A program made the position numbers and the translations under genes. A model generated the notes under the pieces. It saw only the letters and a program-made list of their open reading frames with translations. It had not been told where the DNA came from and did not search any database. Shown one piece after another: positions 1-8,729 of a stretch of 64,000 bases of DNA. Positions within the stretch are counted from its first letter, which is position 1; every line of letters begins with the position of its first letter. The DNA lies in the NCBI GenBank assembly GCA_018242505.1, contig JAFEBU010000040.1, forward strand, positions 124,001 through 188,000, read 5' to 3'. The DNA is from Pseudomonadota bacterium (lineage in GTDB: Bacteria > Pseudomonadota > Alphaproteobacteria > Reyranellales > Reyranellaceae).

Positions 1-655
1 AGGGCTGCTCGCCCATCTCCTCGATGAAGCGCATGGCCTCGCGCGTCATGTAGGCCGTCTCGGAGTGCTCCTCGGCGACGCGCGCCGGCAGGCGAGCATT
101 GCGCATGTGCCAGCCGGAGAGCTTCTCACCGTCGGGGCCGTCGGCCGCGATCACATAGTCGCTCCACGGATCGTCGGAATTGTAGCCCTGCGCGCGCAGG
201 TAGGCCGCGTAGCCGCTTTCGTTTCCCGGCGGCGAATGGCCGTCATAGCGGTCGAGCTCCTCGAAACGGCCGGCGCGCATCAGGGCGGCGACGGCCGAGC
301 CACCCTCGATGCCGTAGCGCTCCAGGCCGTCAGTGTCGGGCAGCACGTGCGTCTTGCCGGCGAGCGCCACACGCAGACCGGCCGGACGCAGATAATCGCC
401 GATCGTCTTCTCGCGCAGCGACAGCGGCACCCGGTTCCAGGTGGCACCGTGGCTCACCATGTACCGGCCGGTATAGTAGGACATGCGCGAAGGCCCGCAC
501 ACGCCCGACTGCACATAGGCGCGCGGAAACAGCACGCCTCTCTTCGCCAGCCCGTCGATCGCCGGTGTGGCAAGGTGCGGATGGCCGGCGCAGGACAGGT
601 GATCGGCACGCAGCTGATCGCACATGATGAACAGGACGTTGCGGACTTTGCCCAC
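1..655 (-). CDS. Sulfatase-family hydrolase, N-terminal part (runs off left edge)
   Basis: The reading frame encodes about 218 residues and continues past base 1, so the C-terminus is missing. The N-terminus has the sulfatase/alkaline phosphatase superfamily opening (NVLFIMCDQLRADH, a metal-binding Asp-Gln pair) followed by a threatened-active-site motif CGPSR, where the Cys would be oxidised to formylglycine in arylsulfatases, phosphonate monoester hydrolases and choline sulfatases. A later GKTH motif also fits the family. The start is taken as GTG at 655 because a GGGGAG ribosome binding site lies about 8 bases upstream; the ATG at 660 is out of frame. Substrate cannot be deduced. The family is clear, the exact activity is not. 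Confidence 0.85.
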   Translation of the reverse strand, partial: MGKVRNVLFIMCDQLRADHLSCAGHPHLATPAIDGLAKRGVLFPRAYVQSGVCGPSRMSYYTGRYMVSHGATWNRVPLSLREKTIGDYLRPAGLRVALAGKTHVLPDTDGLERYGIEGGSAVAALMRAGRFEELDRYDGHSPPGNESGYAAYLRAQGYNSDDPWSDYVIAADGPDGEKLSGWHMRNARLPARVAEEHSETAYMTREAMRFIEEMGEQP

Positions 656-703
656 GACATGTCTCCCCGACTCTGGGCGCACGGTCGCTCATACCAACAA
701 GAT

Positions 704-773
704 TGTCATCCCGAACGAAGTGAGGGACCTTTGCGGCACTCACCAAAGATCCCCCACTTCGTTCGGGATGACA
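704..773. repeat. Long perfect-arm hairpin repeat (GTCATCCCGA type)
   Basis: Two 19-base arms, TGTCATCCCGAACGAAGTG at 704-722 and its exact reverse complement at 755-773, flank a partly complementary core (GGGACCTTTG / CAAAGATCCC). It lies between two divergently transcribed genes, the sulfatase and the DUF924 gene. A diverged copy sits at 13462-13531. This looks like a dispersed intergenic palindromic repeat rather than a terminator, as no T-tract follows either arm. Confidence 0.8.
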
Positions 774-790
774 CTCATTTGAAGGCACTA

Positions 791-1366
791 ATGACCGACA
801 CTTCGTCCATCCGCGACATCCTCGATTTCTGGTTCCTGCCGCTGGGCGACCCGGGCCATGGCAAATCGCGCGAGATGTGGTGGAAGAGCACGCCCGAGCT
901 CGATGCGGAGATCAGGACCCGCTTCACCTCCCTGTTCGATCGCGCGATCGCCGGCGCGCTCGACGGTTGGACGAATTCGCCCGATGGCGCGCTGGCGCTC
1001 ACCCTCCTTTGCGATCAGTTCCCGCGCAACATGTACCGCCGTTCGGCGCGCGCCTTCTCGGGCGACGCCAAGGCGATCGCAACCGCGCGCATCTCTTTGG
1101 CGCGCTTCTATCCAGCGGCCTATCCGCGCGACATGCGGCTCTTCTTCTACATGCCCTTCCAGCACAGCGAGGTGCTGGCCGACCAGGAGCTGTGCTGTGC
1201 GCTGTTCGCGGCCCTGGGTGGCGAGGACAGCGTCAAATACGCCAACGATCATCGCGACATCATCGCCCGCTTCGGCCGTTTCCCGCATCGCAACGAGGTG
1301 TTGGGCCGCGACTGCACGGCCGAAGAACTCGACTATCTCAAGACGGCCGAACGCTTCGGGCAATGA
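791..1366 (+). CDS. DUF924 family protein
   Basis: A 191-residue cytosolic protein with the DUF924 (PF06041) pattern: an N-terminal ILDFWF motif, a Trp pair (MWWK), the central [14 protein letters not shown] segment and the FYMPFQHSE block, ending in a FPHRN motif. These are the usual conserved elements of the family and the length matches. The family has no settled biochemical role; an all-helical TPR-like fold is known. The start ATG follows directly after the hairpin repeat; no strong ribosome binding site is visible. Its 3' end overlaps the convergent macro-domain gene by 29 bases. Confidence 0.85.
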   Translation: MTDTSSIRDILDFWFLPLGDPGHGKSREMWWKSTPELDAEIRTRFTSLFDRAIAGALDGWTNSPDGALALTLLCDQFPRNMYRRSARAFSGDAKAIATARISLARFYPAAYPRDMRLFFYMPFQHSEVLADQELCCALFAALGGEDSVKYANDHRDIIARFGRFPHRNEVLGRDCTAEELDYLKTAERFGQ

Positions 1367-1847
1367 CCGTGCGATAAAGATCGGCCGTCGCGGTATCGAA
1401 GCAGCAGAAGATCACTCGCGCGTCGCCGGCGTGGGCGTTCACTTCGCGCACGGCGATTTCCGTCGCCTGGTCCTTGGGGAAGCGATAGATGCCGGTCGAG
1501 ATCGCCGGAAAAGCGATGCTCTTCAGCCCGTGCTGCCGGGCGAGCGCAAGGCTGTTGCGGTAGCAGCTTGCCAGCAGCTCGGGCTCGCTCCTCGTGCCGC
1601 CGTTCCAGACCGGACCGACGGTATGGATGACGTGCCGCGCCATCAGCCGATAGCCCCTGGTGATTTTCGCTTCGCCTGTGGGGCAGCCGCCGAGCGTCCG
1701 GCACTCGATGAGAAGCTCCGGTCCGGCAGCACGGTGGATGGCGCCATCGACCCCACCACCGCCCCGCAATGTTTCGTTGGCGGCATTGACGATGGCATCG
1801 ACATCGAGTCGCGTGATGTCGCCCTCGATGACCTCAAGGCGCGCCAT
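1338..1847 (-). CDS. Macro domain protein, probable O-acetyl-ADP-ribose deacetylase
   Basis: A 169-residue single macro domain. The ADP-ribose binding segments are visible: [17 protein letters not shown] at residues 8-24, the glycine-rich [16 protein letters not shown] loop just after it, and the second loop [12 protein letters not shown]. These match the MacroD/YmdB class, which hydrolyses O-acetyl-ADP-ribose and mono-ADP-ribosyl esters. The ATG at 1847 lies 4 bases after the stop of the upstream DUF882 gene, so the two are probably co-transcribed. The reading frame stays open upstream, but homology begins at this Met. Convergent overlap of 29 bases with DUF924. Confidence 0.9.
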   Translation of the reverse strand: MARLEVIEGDITRLDVDAIVNAANETLRGGGGVDGAIHRAAGPELLIECRTLGGCPTGEAKITRGYRLMARHVIHTVGPVWNGGTRSEPELLASCYRNSLALARQHGLKSIAFPAISTGIYRFPKDQATEIAVREVNAHAGDARVIFCCFDTATADLYRTVIARSVRPS

Positions 1848-1851
1848 GTCG

Positions 1852-2724
1852 CTACCAGTAGCGGACGGGGCCGGTGTCGAGATGGACGAAGCCGGAGCGC
1901 GGATAGAAGCCCACCCCGCCCATCTGCAGAGACCGCGCCGCCTGCCGAATCTTGAGGACCGGCACACCCGGGAAGCGGATATCCATCGCATTGCCGTTCA
2001 TGTGCTGGCTGTCGCGCGCAACGCCGGCGCTGACACTGGCAAGCCAGGCATTGGTCTCGGGCGAGCGGTAGCCCGACAGCACCTCGACCGTGCCGTGGAA
2101 GCCGGTGATCTGGATGGTGTGCCACAGCACGTCGAACAGCAGCGGATCCATTTCCGTCTGCTCGCCTGTCTTCACGTCGCGCAGGAAGTGGTTGAGCTTG
2201 TCGAGCGCGTCGCGGTGATAGGTCCCGTCGGACCAGTAGGTGACCGAAATGCTCTCGCCCGAATTGACGTTGGTCATGGTGAGCGAGCGCGGGCTGGTGG
2301 TGTCGAGCACCGGAGGCTCGACCGGCGCCGAGGGAGCGAAGCCGCCATAGCGCGAGCCGCGCAGGCTCTGCGGCGTCACGTGATGGACCGTCGACTTGCC
2401 CATGGACCGGACCGACGTCACCTTCTGGACGGTCGCTGCCTTTTGCACCGTGCCCGCCTTCTGGACGGCGGCCACCTTTTGCACCGTAGCCGCCTTCTGG
2501 ATGGCGGCTGTCTTTTGCACCGTGGCTGCCTTCTGGACTGCGGCCGGCTTGCGGATCGCAGACTTGGCGGAAATGATCTTGGGAACCGGCTTATGAACCG
2601 CCCGTTTGGCCTTCGAAGTCCCTCGAAGGATCGTGGTTTCGGATACGCCCGTCGCGGTGGTTTGGGCGAAACTGGCGCCGGCAAACGCCAGGAGGATCGC
2701 CATACTCAACACTAAACTCCGCAT
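1852..2724 (-). CDS. DUF882 / YcbK-like M15 murein peptidase with Gln-Lys repeat linker
   Basis: A 290-residue exported protein. Residues 1-20 form a signal peptide ending ASFA. Residues 61-102 are seven hexapeptide repeats of the form A-x-V-Q-K-x, a low-complexity basic linker. The C-terminal ~150 residues are a DUF882 (peptidase M15_2) domain with [12 protein letters not shown], the metal site [15 protein letters not shown] and the closing HLD motif. YcbK relatives cut peptidoglycan cross-links in the periplasm. The repeat linker is not part of the family core and may hold the enzyme to the envelope or span the wall. The chosen ATG gives a proper signal peptide; open frame continues upstream without one. 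Confidence 0.88.
   Translation of the reverse strand: MRSLVLSMAILLAFAGASFAQTTATGVSETTILRGTSKAKRAVHKPVPKIISAKSAIRKPAAVQKAATVQKTAAIQKAATVQKVAAVQKAGTVQKAATVQKVTSVRSMGKSTVHHVTPQSLRGSRYGGFAPSAPVEPPVLDTTSPRSLTMTNVNSGESISVTYWSDGTYHRDALDKLNHFLRDVKTGEQTEMDPLLFDVLWHTIQITGFHGTVEVLSGYRSPETNAWLASVSAGVARDSQHMNGNAMDIRFPGVPVLKIRQAARSLQMGGVGFYPRSGFVHLDTGPVRYW
2419..2544 (-). repeat. Seven tandem 18-bp coding repeats
   Basis: Within the DUF882 gene, seven 18-base units encode [36 protein letters not shown] and ATVQKV. Alternate units resemble each other more, giving a 36-base super-period. Such arrays change length readily by slippage in steps of 6 residues while keeping frame. Confidence 0.85.
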
Positions 2725-2872
2725 CCCTGCCCCGGGGTTGTTGCATTTTTGCCACACGGGACATATCAGAGATTTGTTGGGACTCAAAGCGAAATTGTCC
2801 GTTTTGACCAAGGGTTAAGCTCAAACGGCACCTCTCTCCTCCCGAGAGTATCCCATTTCCGATTTACACGCT

Positions 2873-3823
2873 TTACGTGTCTTTCGACAAGATCGTGCCG
2901 ACCGGGGATCCACCGCCCTTGAGGCAGACGACCGTCTTACCCGAGCGCGCCAGGCCAGCGAGCCGCCGATCGATCTCGGCCTCCGCCAGGCGGGGAATGC
3001 CGAGTCGCTGGACGATGAAGAGGCGTTCGGCGTCGCGACGCGCGGCGGCCAGGATTCGTGCCGACACGCCCTCGTCGTAGGCAATGACGTCGGCCTGTTG
3101 CAGCAGACGATGCACCTTGAGCGTCAGCAGATCGGGATCACCGGCTCCGGCATCCACGAGGTGCACCTTGCCGACGGCTGCCGCTTCGTTGCGTGTGCCA
3201 TCGAGCAGCCGGATCAACTCTCGGCGTGCGCCGATCTCGTCGCCCGCCAGAGCAAGCGCGGCGACAGGCCCCTCGAACACGCGATCCCAGAAACGTCGCC
3301 GCATCTGAGGTTCCCTCAGCGAGCGGCGCACCTGGTCCCGGAAAAGATCGGCGAAGCTGGCCACGCGCCCCAATGCGGCAGGCACCAGACGTTCGATCTC
3401 GGCGCGCACCTTGCGGGCAAGCGCCGGCGCTGCACCGCCGGTCGAGATTGCGATCGTCACCGGATCGCGATCGACGATTGCGGGCATGAGGAAGCTCGAA
3501 AGCGTCGGCCGATCCACGACGTTCACCGGCAGGCAGCGGGCCTGGGCCGCGCGCGACACGCTGTCCTGCAACGCCGCGTCATCGGTCGCCACGACGACCA
3601 GGCTCATGCCGGCCAGTTGGCCGTCGGAAAAATCGGGGCCGGCCCATCGCACGCGATGCTCGGCGATGAGCTGCGCCACATCGCCGGCGACCGTCCGAGC
3701 GACCACCGAGACCTTCGCTCCTGAAGACAGCAGCAGTTCGATCTTGCGTGCGGCCGGGTTGGCGCCGCCGACGACCAGCGCCTGTCGGTTCTTCAGGCAA
3801 AGAAACAGCGGGAACGCCTGCAT
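2873..3823 (-). CDS. cysG: Siroheme synthase N-terminal domain (CysG-B/Met8 type) with truncated methyltransferase domain
   Basis: A 316-residue protein where full CysG is roughly 460-480. The first ~210 residues are the precorrin-2 dehydrogenase/sirohydrochlorin ferrochelatase module: VVGGANPAARK NAD-binding loop, the ATDD motif with the catalytic-type Asp, and the helical STGGAAPALARKVRAEIE dimer segment. The uroporphyrinogen-III C-methyltransferase domain starts normally (VHLVDAGAGDPDLLTLKVHRLL) but stops after about 85 of the usual ~240 residues, right at the conserved KGGDP site, which here reads KGGGSP before an unrelated tail and TAA. The first module may still work; the methyltransferase cannot. 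Downstream bases show no recognisable continuation in other frames beyond GGDP. Confidence 0.8.
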   Translation of the reverse strand: MQAFPLFLCLKNRQALVVGGANPAARKIELLLSSGAKVSVVARTVAGDVAQLIAEHRVRWAGPDFSDGQLAGMSLVVVATDDAALQDSVSRAAQARCLPVNVVDRPTLSSFLMPAIVDRDPVTIAISTGGAAPALARKVRAEIERLVPAALGRVASFADLFRDQVRRSLREPQMRRRFWDRVFEGPVAALALAGDEIGARRELIRLLDGTRNEAAAVGKVHLVDAGAGDPDLLTLKVHRLLQQADVIAYDEGVSARILAAARRDAERLFIVQRLGIPRLAEAEIDRRLAGLARSGKTVVCLKGGGSPVGTILSKDT

Positions 3824-3873
3824 GGCGAACGACGAGCGAAAATCATGCCAGATACGGCAGGCGCCGCCCGATC

Positions 3874-5808
3874 TCAGTGCGCCGCGTCGGTCCGCTTGCC
3901 GTTGTCCCAACGGCTGGGCTGGCCCTTGCCGTCGGCGCCGAACAGCAGGCCATAGCCCTGGCGCTTGCCGGCACGGAATTGGCCTTCATAGCGGCCGCCG
4001 CCCGAGACCGTTTCGACGCCGACGCCGTCCAGGAGGTCGCCGTGGAACTCGCCCGATTGCACGACGCCCGGTGATGTCATCTGCCGGCGCACGCCCAGCC
4101 CTTCCAGCCGGCCATCGACGAAATTGCCCTCGGCCCGCTCGACGCCGGGCTTCTCGCGTACGCCGAGGCCGGTCGACCGGCCATCGCGCCACTGGCCTTC
4201 GTAGCGCGTGCCATCGGGGAAGCGCACCGTACCCATGCCATCGAGACGATCGGCCTTCCATTCGCCGGCCTGATGTTCGCCGGTATCAAGGTCGGCGACG
4301 CCGAGGCCCTGGCGCTGACCGGCTTCGGTCTGGCCGATATAGCTCGCGCCGTTGGGATAGGAGTGGCGCTCGGCATTCTCAAGGCCCGGCCGGGATGCGC
4401 GGGCAGCGGCGATGCGCGCTTCACCGGCGGCGCTGCGCCCGGCGTCAGCCGCCTCCTTCGCTTTGTCGGCCACGGCGCGCGCCTGCGCGGCGGCATGCTC
4501 GGCCTGGCTGGCCAGCGCTTTTTGCGCCGCCTCGTTCGGCGCGGGTGTCGCCGCCGTCTCGTTGGGTGTCGGCTTGATGGGAGTCGGTTGCGCCTGGTTG
4601 GCCGCATCCGGTGGCGATGATGGCGCCGTCGGCGGCGTGACGGCCGTCGAGCCCGGTGTCGAATCCGGGGGCGCGGTCTGTTGGGATGTCTCCGCAGCGG
4701 CGGTCTTGTCCGCCGCCAATGGCGGCGAGATCGCGTCGTGGATCGACGGTTCAAGCCACCACGCCGCCACCCCGCCGGCGAGCAGGACCAAGATCAGGGC
4801 GCCCAGCAGGCCGACTTTCGACCGCGATGCGGCGGGCGGAAGTGCGGCCTCGGGCCAATCGCGGTTGACGCCGCCGAGGCGCGGTGCGGCGGGCGCTGCC
4901 ATGCGCTGCGTCGGCGCATCGTGCGCCGAGGGCAGCGAGGCGCCGAACAGGCTGCGCCATTCGGCGACCGACTGCGGCCGCTCATTGGCGACGAAGGCGA
5001 GCCCGCGATCGATCGCGGCGAGGAATTCCGGAGCAAAGCGCCCGGCCTCGCTCTCGGCCAGCGGACGATAGCGATCGGTGCCCACGCGCGACGCCGCTTC
5101 CGGCGGCGGGCGGCCGGTAATGGCGTGATGCAGTACCGCCGCGGCCGAGTAGATATCGCTCCACGGCCCCTGCTTGCCGTCGAGCGCGTACTGCTCGATC
5201 GGCGCATATTGCGGCGTGAGCACGCCGGTGAGCGTGCGCGTGCGGCCGCCCATTGCCTGGCGCGCGGCGCCGAAATCGATCAGGATCGGTACGCTGTCGC
5301 GGCGGATGATGATGTTCGAGGGCTTGATGTCGCGATGCAGGAACCCCTGGGCATGAACGGCGGCGAGCCCGCTCAGAAGGCCGTCGGCCAGGCGGCGCAC
5401 GTCGTCGGCCGGCAGGCCATGGCCCGGCTCGCGCAGGAGTTCGGCGAGGCTGCGCCCGTCCTCGAATTCCATGACGGTGTAAGCGGTTCCGTTCTGTTCG
5501 AAATAGCGCAGGACCGGCACGATGTGCGGGTGGCGGAATCGCGCCAGCGCCCGCGCCTCGTCGAGGAAGCGCTCGCGGCCCCAGGTGAAGTCGTCGGCGA
5601 AGCGCGAGCCGCGCGATACGACATCGGTTGCGCCCTTGCGGACGGCGAATTCGACCGGGAGATATTCCTTGATGGCGACGATCTTCGCGAGTTGCGTATC
5701 GAACGCGCGATAGGTGATGCCGAAGCTGCCGTGCCCGATCATCGCGTCGAGCCGGAAGTCGCCGAGCTGCGTGCCGTTCGGCAGGGCCTGGACGTTGTCG
5801 GGATTCAT
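3874..5808 (-). CDS. Serine/threonine protein kinase, single-pass membrane, with C-terminal MORN repeats
   Basis: A 644-residue protein. The kinase domain (about residues 18-290) has the glycine loop GHGSFG at 25-30, the ATP-binding Lys47 (VAIKEYLP), HRDIKPSN at 158-165 with catalytic Asp160, and DFG at 178-180, so it should be active. A hydrophobic segment at about 332-352 is a transmembrane helix, followed by a Pro/Thr/Ala-rich stretch and an Ala/Lys-rich probable coiled coil. Residues ~500-640 hold five or six MORN-like repeats (YEGQWRDGRSTGLGV, YEGQFRAGKRQGYGLL). The topology puts the kinase in the cytoplasm and the MORN part outside the membrane. The start is the ATG giving a standard kinase N-terminus. 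Confidence 0.88.
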   Translation of the reverse strand: MNPDNVQALPNGTQLGDFRLDAMIGHGSFGITYRAFDTQLAKIVAIKEYLPVEFAVRKGATDVVSRGSRFADDFTWGRERFLDEARALARFRHPHIVPVLRYFEQNGTAYTVMEFEDGRSLAELLREPGHGLPADDVRRLADGLLSGLAAVHAQGFLHRDIKPSNIIIRRDSVPILIDFGAARQAMGGRTRTLTGVLTPQYAPIEQYALDGKQGPWSDIYSAAAVLHHAITGRPPPEAASRVGTDRYRPLAESEAGRFAPEFLAAIDRGLAFVANERPQSVAEWRSLFGASLPSAHDAPTQRMAAPAAPRLGGVNRDWPEAALPPAASRSKVGLLGALILVLLAGGVAAWWLEPSIHDAISPPLAADKTAAAETSQQTAPPDSTPGSTAVTPPTAPSSPPDAANQAQPTPIKPTPNETAATPAPNEAAQKALASQAEHAAAQARAVADKAKEAADAGRSAAGEARIAAARASRPGLENAERHSYPNGASYIGQTEAGQRQGLGVADLDTGEHQAGEWKADRLDGMGTVRFPDGTRYEGQWRDGRSTGLGVREKPGVERAEGNFVDGRLEGLGVRRQMTSPGVVQSGEFHGDLLDGVGVETVSGGGRYEGQFRAGKRQGYGLLFGADGKGQPSRWDNGKRTDAAH

Positions 5809-5898
5809 TGGGGGCGTGCTTGCGTCAGCCCCATAAATGCGCGTTCGCGGCCGGGTGCACAAGTATTGTTGCGCCCCCCGACAGGCCGCCGGCAGCTG

Positions 5899-6072
5899 CT
5901 AGCGGACGCTGCTTACCATCGTGCCCGGTGCCGCCTGCGCATGGGTGTTCTGGAATTGCGGCACAAGCTGCATCACCACGATCAGGACGCAAAGGCCGAT
6001 CGCTGTCAGCATGGTCGCCGGCCGTGTATGCAAATGCGGCGTAGACTCACGCCTTCTGCGCGGCTCCGACAT
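5899..6072 (-). CDS. Small single-pass membrane protein, unknown
   Basis: A 57-residue protein: basic N-terminus with a RRRRE cluster, one hydrophobic helix (MLTAIGLCVLIVVMQLV) and a short polar tail. The ATG at 6072 is preceded by AGGGAG at good spacing, which is the main support for it being real. It lies about 90 bases upstream of the kinase start in the same direction and could be its operon leader. No family is recognised. Confidence 0.55.
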   Translation of the reverse strand: MSEPRRRRESTPHLHTRPATMLTAIGLCVLIVVMQLVPQFQNTHAQAAPGTMVSSVR

Positions 6073-6336
6073 GGCGGATGCTCCCTGAATAAAGACGTCA
6101 TCAAAATGTCGACCGGTACCCGAAATATGGAATGGGCCGGTCATTGATACATATACAGGGGCGCTCGAAGCGCTTCAAGGAAAATCTTGCAACGCCAATG
6201 CGGTAAGGCAGTTTTCGAATATTTTGCTGCAGATCACGGGAAGTCGCGGCGCAAAGATCGCCGACATACTATCTATCCATGTATGCCGTGAGCTGCGGGA
6301 TGGCCGCAGGTTCGGCATGCGGGGTATGGTGTCGCC

Positions 6337-7086
6337 ATGAATGCTCCTCTCCACGATAACACGCGCACCCTGGTGCTGACAGGCGCCAGCCGCGGCATCG
6401 GCCATGCGACGGTGAAGAAGTTCGGCGCCAGCGGCTGGCGCATCGTCACCATCTCGCGCCAGCCCTTCAGCGTGCTCTGCCCGTGGCCGGGCGGCAGCGA
6501 GAACCACGTGCAGCTCGACCTCGCCGATCCGTTGGAGCTCGGCCGCGGCATCGAGGCGATCCGGAAGCGCCTGGGCGGCAGGCTCGATGCGCTGGTGAAC
6601 AACGCAGCGATCTCGCCCAAGGGCAAGGATGGCACGCGGCTTGGCGCCCTCGACACGCCGTTCGATCTCTGGCGGCAGGTATTCAACGTGAACTTCTTCG
6701 CGCCGGTGGCACTGGCGCGCGGGCTGGTCGAGGAACTCTCGGCCGCACAGGGCGCCGTGGTCAACGTGACCTCGATCGCAGGCAGCCGCGTCCACCCCTT
6801 TGCCGGTTCCGCCTATGCGACGTCGAAGGCCGCGCTCGCCGCGCTCACGCGCGAGATGGCGCATGACTTCGGCCCGCTCGGCATTCGCGTGAACGCCATC
6901 GCTCCGGGCGAGATCAACACCTCGATCCTGTCGCCGGGTACGGAGAAGATCGTCGAGAACCAGATCCCGATGCGCCGCCTCGGCACACCGGACGAAGTGG
7001 CTGATGTGATCCACTTCCTGTGTGAGAAGGGTGCGAGCTACGTTTCCGGAGCCGAGATCCAGATCAACGGCGGCCAGCACGTGTAG
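6337..7086 (+). CDS. Short-chain dehydrogenase/reductase
   Basis: A 249-residue classical [11 protein letters not shown] at residues 15-22 binds NAD(P); NNAA at 88-91 stabilises the sheet; catalytic Ser146, Tyr160 and Lys164 (YATSK) are all present, and the tail has the usual [12 protein letters not shown]. The substrate is unknown. It is the first of five same-strand genes ending at a CoA transferase, so it probably oxidises a hydroxy-acid or alcohol intermediate in the same catabolic route. The DUF1445 gene follows after 23 bases. Confidence 0.92.
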   Translation: MNAPLHDNTRTLVLTGASRGIGHATVKKFGASGWRIVTISRQPFSVLCPWPGGSENHVQLDLADPLELGRGIEAIRKRLGGRLDALVNNAAISPKGKDGTRLGALDTPFDLWRQVFNVNFFAPVALARGLVEELSAAQGAVVNVTSIAGSRVHPFAGSAYATSKAALAALTREMAHDFGPLGIRVNAIAPGEINTSILSPGTEKIVENQIPMRRLGTPDEVADVIHFLCEKGASYVSGAEIQINGGQHV

Positions 7087-7109
7087 GCCAAAGCGTTCAG
7101 GAGAGTTTC

Positions 7110-7913
7110 ATGGACACCACCATCACCACCTTCAAGGGCGAAACCGGCCGCGACGCGCGGCGGCGCATCCGTGCCGGCGGCCATCGCCTGCCAACCACGG
7201 GCCTGGCGCCGGGCTATGTGCAGGGCAACCTCGCCATCCTGCCGAAGGCGCTGGCGCCGGACTTCACGCGCTTCTGCCAGCTCAATCCCAAGCCCTGCCC
7301 ACTGCTCGGCCAATCCGAGCCGGGCGACTGGCGCCTGCCGACGCTGGGCGAGGATCTCGACATCCGCACCGACATCCCGCGCTATCGCATCTGGAAGAAG
7401 GGCGAGCTCATCGAAGAGGTCAACGACCTCAAGGCGGTGTGGCGTGACGATCTGGTGTCGTTCGTGCTCGGCTGCTCCTTCTCCTTCGAGGAGGCGCTGG
7501 TCGAGAACGGGCTCGAGCTTCGCCACCAGACCTGCAACAGCAACGTGCCGATGTACCGCACCAACATCGAGTGCACACCGGCCGGTCCGTTCCATGGGCC
7601 GATGGTCGTCTCCATGCGGCCGTTCAAGCCGGCCGATGCGATCCGCGCAGTTCAAGTCACGACCCGCTTCCCCTCGGTGCACGGCGCGCCGGTGCATCTC
7701 GGCAAGCCCGAGCTCCTGGGCATCAAGGACATCGCCAAGCCCGACTATGGCGACGCAGTGCCGGTGCAAGACGACGAGCTGCCGGTGTTCTGGGCCTGCG
7801 GGGTCACGCCGCAATCGGTCGTGGCGACGGTGAAGCCCGAGTTCTGCATCACCCACGCGCCCGGCTACATGCTGGTGACCGATCTGCTGAACGCACGACT
7901 CGCCGTGCTCTGA
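7110..7913 (+). CDS. DUF1445 putative hydro-lyase (D-glutamate cyclase-like, YcsI family)
   Basis: A 267-residue protein of the family PF07286. Visible signatures are the start [25 protein letters not shown], the segment [42 protein letters not shown], and the C-terminal [10 protein letters not shown] ... [12 protein letters not shown]. The length is typical. Bacterial members are annotated as putative hydro-lyases; the eukaryotic mitochondrial homologue converts D-glutamate to 5-oxo-proline. A ribosome binding site GGAGAG precedes the ATG. Its place between an SDR and DUF2848 suggests a lyase or dehydratase step on an organic or amino acid. Confidence 0.9.
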   Translation: MDTTITTFKGETGRDARRRIRAGGHRLPTTGLAPGYVQGNLAILPKALAPDFTRFCQLNPKPCPLLGQSEPGDWRLPTLGEDLDIRTDIPRYRIWKKGELIEEVNDLKAVWRDDLVSFVLGCSFSFEEALVENGLELRHQTCNSNVPMYRTNIECTPAGPFHGPMVVSMRPFKPADAIRAVQVTTRFPSVHGAPVHLGKPELLGIKDIAKPDYGDAVPVQDDELPVFWACGVTPQSVVATVKPEFCITHAPGYMLVTDLLNARLAVL

Positions 7914-7928
7914 CCGTGGCGTGGCCTC

Positions 7929-8591
7929 ATGGCCCGTTTGGCGTTCAACTGGAGCGACGTCGACATCGATGAGCTGGTGATCGCCGGCTGGACGGCCCGC
8001 GACGTGTCGGCTCTCGAGCACCACATCGAGGAGCTGAAGGCGATCGGTGTGCAGCCGCCGTCGAAGGTGCCGCTCTATTATCATTTGGCCGCCTGCCTCC
8101 TGACGCAGGCCGAGAGCATCCAGGTGCTGGGCGACGACACGTCGGGCGAAGTCGAGCCGGTGCTGGTGGGCACGCCGGACCGGCTCTGGGTCACGGTCGG
8201 TGCCGACCATACCGACCGCAAGGTCGAGAGCTACGGCGTCGCCGTCGCCAAGCAGCTTTGCCCCAAAATCGTCGCCCGCGCGGCCTGGCGCTTCGAGGAA
8301 GTGGAGCCGCACTGGGACCAACTGGTGCTGCGCAGCTTCATCGAGGAAGGCAACCGCAAGACCCTCTACCAGGAAGGCACGCTCGACCGGCTGCGTGCAC
8401 CGCGCGAGCTGATCGCCGGCTGGCGCGGCGATGCGCGGCTGCCCTCGCGCGTCGCGATGTTCCTCGGCACCATGCCGGCCATCGGTGCGATCCGTTCTTC
8501 GCCGCGCTTCGCGATGGAGCTCGAGGATCCAGTGCTTGGCCGCAAGCTCACTCACGCCTACGAAATCCGCGCCCTGCCGCTCGTGTCGTGA
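7929..8591 (+). CDS. DUF2848 family protein
   Basis: A 220-residue protein with the DUF2848 (PF11010) pattern: IAGWTARDVSALEHHIEELKAIGVQPPSKVP near the N-terminus, LLTQAESIQVLGDDTSGEVEPVL in the middle, and FLGTMPAIGAIRSS followed by MELEDPVLGR at the end. The fold resembles fumarylacetoacetate hydrolase-like C-C bond hydrolases in the last segment (FxGT..., ELEDP), but no function is established. It starts 15 bases after DUF1445, so the two are almost certainly co-expressed and act on linked substrates. Confidence 0.88.
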   Translation: MARLAFNWSDVDIDELVIAGWTARDVSALEHHIEELKAIGVQPPSKVPLYYHLAACLLTQAESIQVLGDDTSGEVEPVLVGTPDRLWVTVGADHTDRKVESYGVAVAKQLCPKIVARAAWRFEEVEPHWDQLVLRSFIEEGNRKTLYQEGTLDRLRAPRELIAGWRGDARLPSRVAMFLGTMPAIGAIRSSPRFAMELEDPVLGRKLTHAYEIRALPLVS

Positions 8592-8729
8592 TCTTGCGGG
8601 CTCCCATGAGTGCAGACCGACTCACACTGCACAATGGAATTCTGCCAAGTGCATCGAGGTCGTATCGGATCGCGACATATCCAGATAGAGTCTTCCACAA
8701 CACCCGGCTCACGGGGGGAGGGAAAGCCA

